This document shows, piece after piece, positions 60,601 through 64,000 of a stretch of 64,000 nt of DNA; position 1 is the first letter of the stretch; each line of letters begins with the position of its first letter. A program made the position numbers and the translations under genes. The stretch comes from Oryzias latipes (taxonomy: Eukaryota > Chordata > Actinopteri > Beloniformes > Adrianichthyidae): positions 3,627,041-3,691,040 of the forward strand of contig NC_019877.2 of NCBI RefSeq assembly GCF_002234675.1, read 5' to 3'. The notes under the pieces were generated by a model. That model was given only the letters and a program-made list of their open reading frames with translations, did no database searches and was not told the DNA's origin.

Positions 60601-61410
60601 TTAACCACAAATTAAAAAAAAAATCAAATTGTTAACATCTTTTTCTTCAAAGCCCCAATTTGGTTCCAGACCCTCAGATCCTTGCCTAAAAAGCAACTTT
60701 CTTTTTGCATTAAAGGTGCAACAGATATAAAGCTGCACCTAAGAACATCTAAACTGTAAAAATACAAAGCTATTTTGTCAAATAAATCACGACAACGCTT
60801 TTATTGGAACTTTGATTACCAATATTTGTGGCTCCTGCATCCACGCTGTTCTCCACCAGCTCTTTGACAGCTGTGGCTAAACTGAGCACCACCTGACCCG
60901 AGCAGATCTGATGCACTGAGTGCTTGTCTATGGCTTTGATGGCTCCAGCAGGTTCAGAGCAGCTAAAAAGAAAACAACATCAGTAAATGCTAAAAATGCA
61001 GATGGAAATATAGTATGAACAAAGCAACATTTAGTAGGAAAAGAGACATTTTACTTTAGAGGGGGATTTATTATCAAATTTAAAGATAGCAAAATGGAAA
61101 CAAATAAAAATAATATAATTTTAGACATCCAAAAAGTAAAAGAATACAATAATTATCAGTTAGATTTAAACAATTATTAGATTCCCTCCTATTCGTATAT
61201 AATATGTACTTTCTTGTAATGTGGATTTGGCATTTGCATGTGTTTTTACTTTGCATGTACGAAAATGATCGGAAGTGGATGCTATGTGCAGGAGTCTGCA
61301 GGTATTTAGATGGAAATGATTACGTCACACATATTCAAACTTGTACATGTTTATGATACAAATACAGAGATATAGGCACGAAGGTAGCTAGCTTACCAAG
61401 AGTCCGACAT
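54649..61410 (-). CDS. pms2: DNA mismatch repair endonuclease PMS2
   Basis: Subunit of MutL-alpha (with MLH1), which nicks the daughter strand after mismatch recognition; nuclear. Fifteen minus-strand exons, as in human PMS2: 61410-61397, 60962-60820, 59725-59639, 59550-59448, 59372-59189, 58091-57924, 57837-57740, 57666-57567, 57495-57411, 57329-57186, 57114-56337, 56262-56095, 56016-55916, 55845-55676 and 54792-54649. All phases join to 828 residues (human 862). The N-terminal GHKL ATPase motifs are intact: [20 protein letters not shown] and [10 protein letters not shown]. The transducer domain has [10 protein letters not shown]. The long 778-nt exon is the variable linker. The C-terminal endonuclease motif [12 protein letters not shown] and the metal-binding ASRACRKSV and [10 protein letters not shown] motifs are complete, so it looks catalytically competent. 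Start MSDSCCSEP on a 14-nt first coding exon (donor TCTTG|GTAAGC). Confidence 0.97.
54955..55560 (+). repeat. Dispersed repeat R2, copy 2 (pms2 last intron)
   Basis: Shares ordered blocks with 9790-10190, including CACATTCCTGATTTGT, GTTTTGTTCAGCTTGAG, GTAGCTTCCCGGTGATG, GAGGAGTTAGGAGACGACAG and GGCACAGTAAGAAAGAAG. It is longer than copy 1, with extra sequence in its second half. Confidence 0.6.
58220..58632 (-). repeat. Dispersed repeat R1, copy 4, reversed (pms2 intron)
   Basis: The clearest match is 58440-58628. On the minus strand it reads TTACAGCCCCAGCCTCACAT, TTAGCGGTGCAGCAAAAATG and then GCGAGCAATATCGGAGC, so the ATG (58576-58574) and MAS-IGAIQ reading of copy 2 are kept. The sequence 58320-58440 contains TTGTGGCATTTTTCTGATGA, a separate repeat block also seen near 3659 and 5213. 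Confidence 0.65.
58633..59082. mobile_element. Non-autonomous DNA transposon with about 25-base TIRs
   Basis: The left end GGGTGTGTCCAAATTGGAGG and the right end, read on the other strand, CGGTGTGTCCAAATTCGAGG agree at nearly every base and continue for a few more. The interior lacks an open transposase. It abuts R1 copy 4 in pms2 intron 5. Superfamily not assigned. Confidence 0.7.
59726..60819. other. Long pms2 intron 2
   Basis: AT-rich, no exon. It contains the LINE-type tail at 60455-60535. Confidence 0.6.
60455..60535 (+). repeat. 3' tail of a fish retroposon
   Basis: ATTTCATTGTACAATGGACA, ATGACAATAAAAGC and the AATCTAATCTAAT tail are the usual 3' end of fish non-LTR elements. Only the end is recognisable. 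Confidence 0.65.
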
Positions 61411-62203
61411 CTTCAAACGGGTACCTTTCTTATGAAATCGATACTTTATTGTTGTTAAAAGGTGATACAGATTATTAAGTAAACGCCATGGTCAAATGTG
61501 ACTTTTTGTTGTCGTTGCATTCATTCAGTCTAAACTTCTAGGCGTGTAAACATAAAAATGAAGCAGTCCCGCGCGGCGATTGAGAAGTTGTTCGTGAGGT
61601 ATATTCTTGCGCGAGAATGCGCATGCTTCTACAAAAATAAACATAAATAAAAATAATTTTAAAAATTACAAGGTGAAAACGGACTAAAGTATAAAAAAAT
61701 TAATTGATTTCAAATAAATTTTTAGGCTTTTCTTTAAAAAATGTAGCATTTCATCATCGAAGCCAGCGGAAGTCAGTGAATTAGGGCGCGTCTTCATTTG
61801 TATTACTTTGGTAAAAATATTAACAAGCTGTATTTGTATCTGATGATTACAAAAAAATAAGTTAAATAAATAAATTCGAACAAATTAAAGTCTATTTATT
61901 TTTATTTTTATCTTGGCTGTTGGGGTTTTCTTTTTTGCGTGTCGTTGATATGTGAACCCCTAAAAATTGGGCACTGTGTGACGGTCCCTACATTTCTCGA
62001 AACATGGCCGACCGTTGGAGTCGAAGCATTGGATGTAATTTGGTGCAAATTTCATTTTACTAATTTCCTCGAACTGTATTTAAAACGATTTTTTATTCGT
62101 AGCATGACAGGCGTCGCAGCCATGGGGTAGCACATGTGTAAGTGTCCGACGTTTGACGGACAGACTGTTTCGATCCTGCCAAGTCGGTTATTTTATTCGA
62201 AAA
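60963..62203. promoter_or_regulatory. pms2 first intron and shared upstream region of pms2 and the next gene
   Basis: pms2 starts at 61410 on the minus strand and a new plus-strand gene starts near 62204, so about 0.8 kb separates divergent start codons. A TGCGCATGC core at 61618-61626 resembles an NRF1 site, common in housekeeping bidirectional promoters. A small open frame starts at ATG 62003 (17 codons, MADRWSRS) with no known match. Confidence 0.45.
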
Positions 62204-62363
62204 ATGTTCGGTTCGCCGTCCAACCACGGAGTCGGTCGCTCGGAGGAATGTTCTGGCAGCAGCCGCAACCTGTTGGTTCACCGCAGTTCATTAAGGAGGC
62301 GGGAGGTGGAAAGTAGCCTGTTAAGTTTATCAAGCGAAGAGGACGAAGAGGTTCAGTTTGATA
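62204..62363 (+). CDS. First coding exon of an unidentified gene, runs off the window
   Basis: ATG at 62204 opens a 53-codon frame (MFGSPSNHGVGRSEECSG, then a basic SSLRRREVES and acidic SLSSEEDEEVQFD) that ends at a strong donor, GATA|GTAAGT (62364). The start follows a 5' region with no other competing long frame. I do not recognise the protein. In mammals AIMP2 is divergent from PMS2 and EIF2AK1 is nearby. The sequence does not look like AIMP2, and an EIF2AK1 N-terminus is only a synteny-based guess. The Ser/Glu/Asp-rich end suggests a disordered N-terminal tail. Confidence 0.5.
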
Positions 62364-64000
62364 GTAAGTGTTTCTCCTTATATGAAGTTTTATGTCGATT
62401 CGTTTGTGTCAAACAGCTGTTACTTCAGCTCATTTACCATGAACGAGATTCGCCAATTCCCGCGAGAGAATGAAGAAGATAAAGATAGCTGGGAGTTTAC
62501 GAAGTGAAATGGAAACAAACTGTGCTGCTCCGTCTCTTATTTCGCCGTTTTACCAGCAGTGTAATGCAATTCTTTTACTCCATTTCGGCTATCTAGAAAA
62601 TGATACACTATTTTTTGACATTTGGCTTTTTTTTGCCCTATTGGGACGCTCTCTGACTCTGTTTTGAAGGTGGAACCTCCTCCATTGCATCTCAAACTTT
62701 TATTTTGAAAGAATGTATTTCAAAATAATGTATTTAAAAGTGTTTATTTTAGGATTTATATTTTTTTATTCAATTGGTAGCTATCCATATGGTAAAGCAA
62801 CAACAATAAAATGTTACTTAAAAAAGAAAAAAAACGAATTGACTGCACATTTTATTAATATAGCTAAACAAAATATTAGTTTCTTGCAATTCCAACCAGT
62901 TCTGCCCATAAAATTGACATATTTATTTTATATAAATATTTTATAATTTTTATTTTGTGTTCTGATATAAATTTGTGATGGTAACCTTTTAAATATATAT
63001 ATGATGTGATTTAACTGCAATCTATTTTAAAGAGTTTTGAGGTAAACTTGCACAATCTTGATTAAAAACATTGTGAAGAAACTGTAAAAAGATTGTATTT
63101 AAAATCAAATATGTTGAAAAGATTGTGACTGTATAGATTAAGTAATTTTGCGCCTCTAAAGTAACCCTTTCTTTTTTTTGCCGTTAGTCTAAAAAATCAT
63201 TATAATAATTTTAATGATTCTTTTTTTATAGTATTAGATTTTGTTTTTCAAAAATGTATACATTTTTTATTTGTTTCTCACTTCTTGGAGGTAAAAGAAC
63301 CCTCAACATTTACTTTTTATTCCAACTCCTTTATTTGTGACTAAGTACCTATGGAGGCTCATTTGGAGTCTGTTTACACACACTTACATAACCTACCCTC
63401 AAAACAGTTAATACCAGGACCCTAAACGCATCATGTCAACTTTATTGTTGCAGGAAAACTTTGCTGTCACCTCACAAATCCTGCTTCATAATTTTAACAT
63501 CTTTTTAACTTCTATTTTTGTGTTCTTTTGGCCTTTTTTTTAAATATAACTAATCAATTGAGGGTTTTTTTAAATCTTAAAATAAACAATCAAAATGAAT
63601 TAAAAAAATGTGATATATCTTTTCATGCAGTTCTTCTCTTGGTGTCCAGTGCACAACTTGTGAAATTCTTATAAAGTTAAATGCATAAAAATCTTTCAAA
63701 CCTTTATTTAAAACCAAATACATTTCAGAATGAATCAGTTTTCGCTTAACTAGGGATAAACTGGACTAAGATGAACTTTTGTCAATGAAATAATTTTTTA
63801 CACGGAAAACAAACAGAAAAAACAAATTTTGCTTTAAATAAAAATTACTTTAAAGGATAATCAAAGGCTCTGACGTATAGATATCAGTTTTGTTAAATAA
63901 AGATAGATTTATTATCAAGTATAAATAAACATATTTATTTTTTTAACTTCGAGACTTATTTCACAGATTCTGGTCATATTTGGTATTCTTCCAGCTCCTT
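62364..64000. other. Probable first intron of the unidentified gene
   Basis: Very AT-rich to the end of the window, with no second exon recognised on the plus strand and no known repeat assigned. Confidence 0.5.

Noticed and set aside
1-64000. Endogenous retroviruses, LTR elements, Polintons, CRISPR arrays, operons
   Set aside because: I looked for paired long terminal repeats, gag/pol motifs and regularly spaced repeats and saw none; the regular arrays present are simple microsatellites.

Overview
The window is animal nuclear DNA from a ray-finned (teleost) fish, most likely a percomorph. The evidence is compact multi-exon genes with GT/AG introns, beta-parvalbumin genes, abundant fish-type SINE and LINE tails, Tc1 and hAT-like DNA transposon debris, and many AT-rich microsatellites. 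I saw no bacterial genes, CRISPR arrays, rRNA or free-standing tRNA genes, and no recognisable retroviral or LTR element.

Layout. 0-2.4 kb: a SINE, then two minus-strand exons matching the C-terminal tail of a lemur tyrosine kinase (LMTK family); no kinase domain was recognised upstream. 2.4-19.3 kb: gene-poor and repeat-rich. 19.4-28.8 kb: two plus-strand parvalbumin-family genes in tandem, first a typical muscle/allergen-type beta-parvalbumin, then an oncomodulin-like copy. They share the same coding-exon sizes (61/133/110/26 nt) and are separated by a decayed Tc1 transposon. 29.7-40.6 kb: ccz1 (+), complete. 41.4-47.2 kb: dlgap5/HURP (+), complete, with a paired CCAAT promoter. 48.2-53.5 kb: rsph10b (-), MORN-repeat radial-spoke protein with a frame break near its C-terminus. 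54.6-61.4 kb: pms2 (-), a complete 15-exon mismatch-repair gene. 62.2 kb to the end: the first exon of an unidentified plus-strand gene, head-to-head with pms2.

The genes are not an operon and work in different processes: calcium buffering (parvalbumins), Rab7 activation (Ccz1), mitotic spindle (Dlgap5), ciliary radial spoke (Rsph10b) and DNA mismatch repair (Pms2). Their value together is as a synteny block. From memory, human OCM/CCZ1/RSPH10B/PMS2 lie together at 7p22 and OCM2/LMTK2 at 7q21-22. This fish block appears to hold both neighbourhoods in one piece, with dlgap5 (human chromosome 14) interposed.

The most interesting items are a phase-perfect 39-nt candidate cassette exon in ccz1, the orphan LMTK tail, the rsph10b reading-frame break, a dispersed repeat family carrying an exon-like start-codon segment, a TIR element family with two copies side by side in the oncomodulin intron, and the NF-Y/CHR-like promoter of dlgap5. 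Exon coordinates were read by eye from splice sites and reading frame; no alignment was run.
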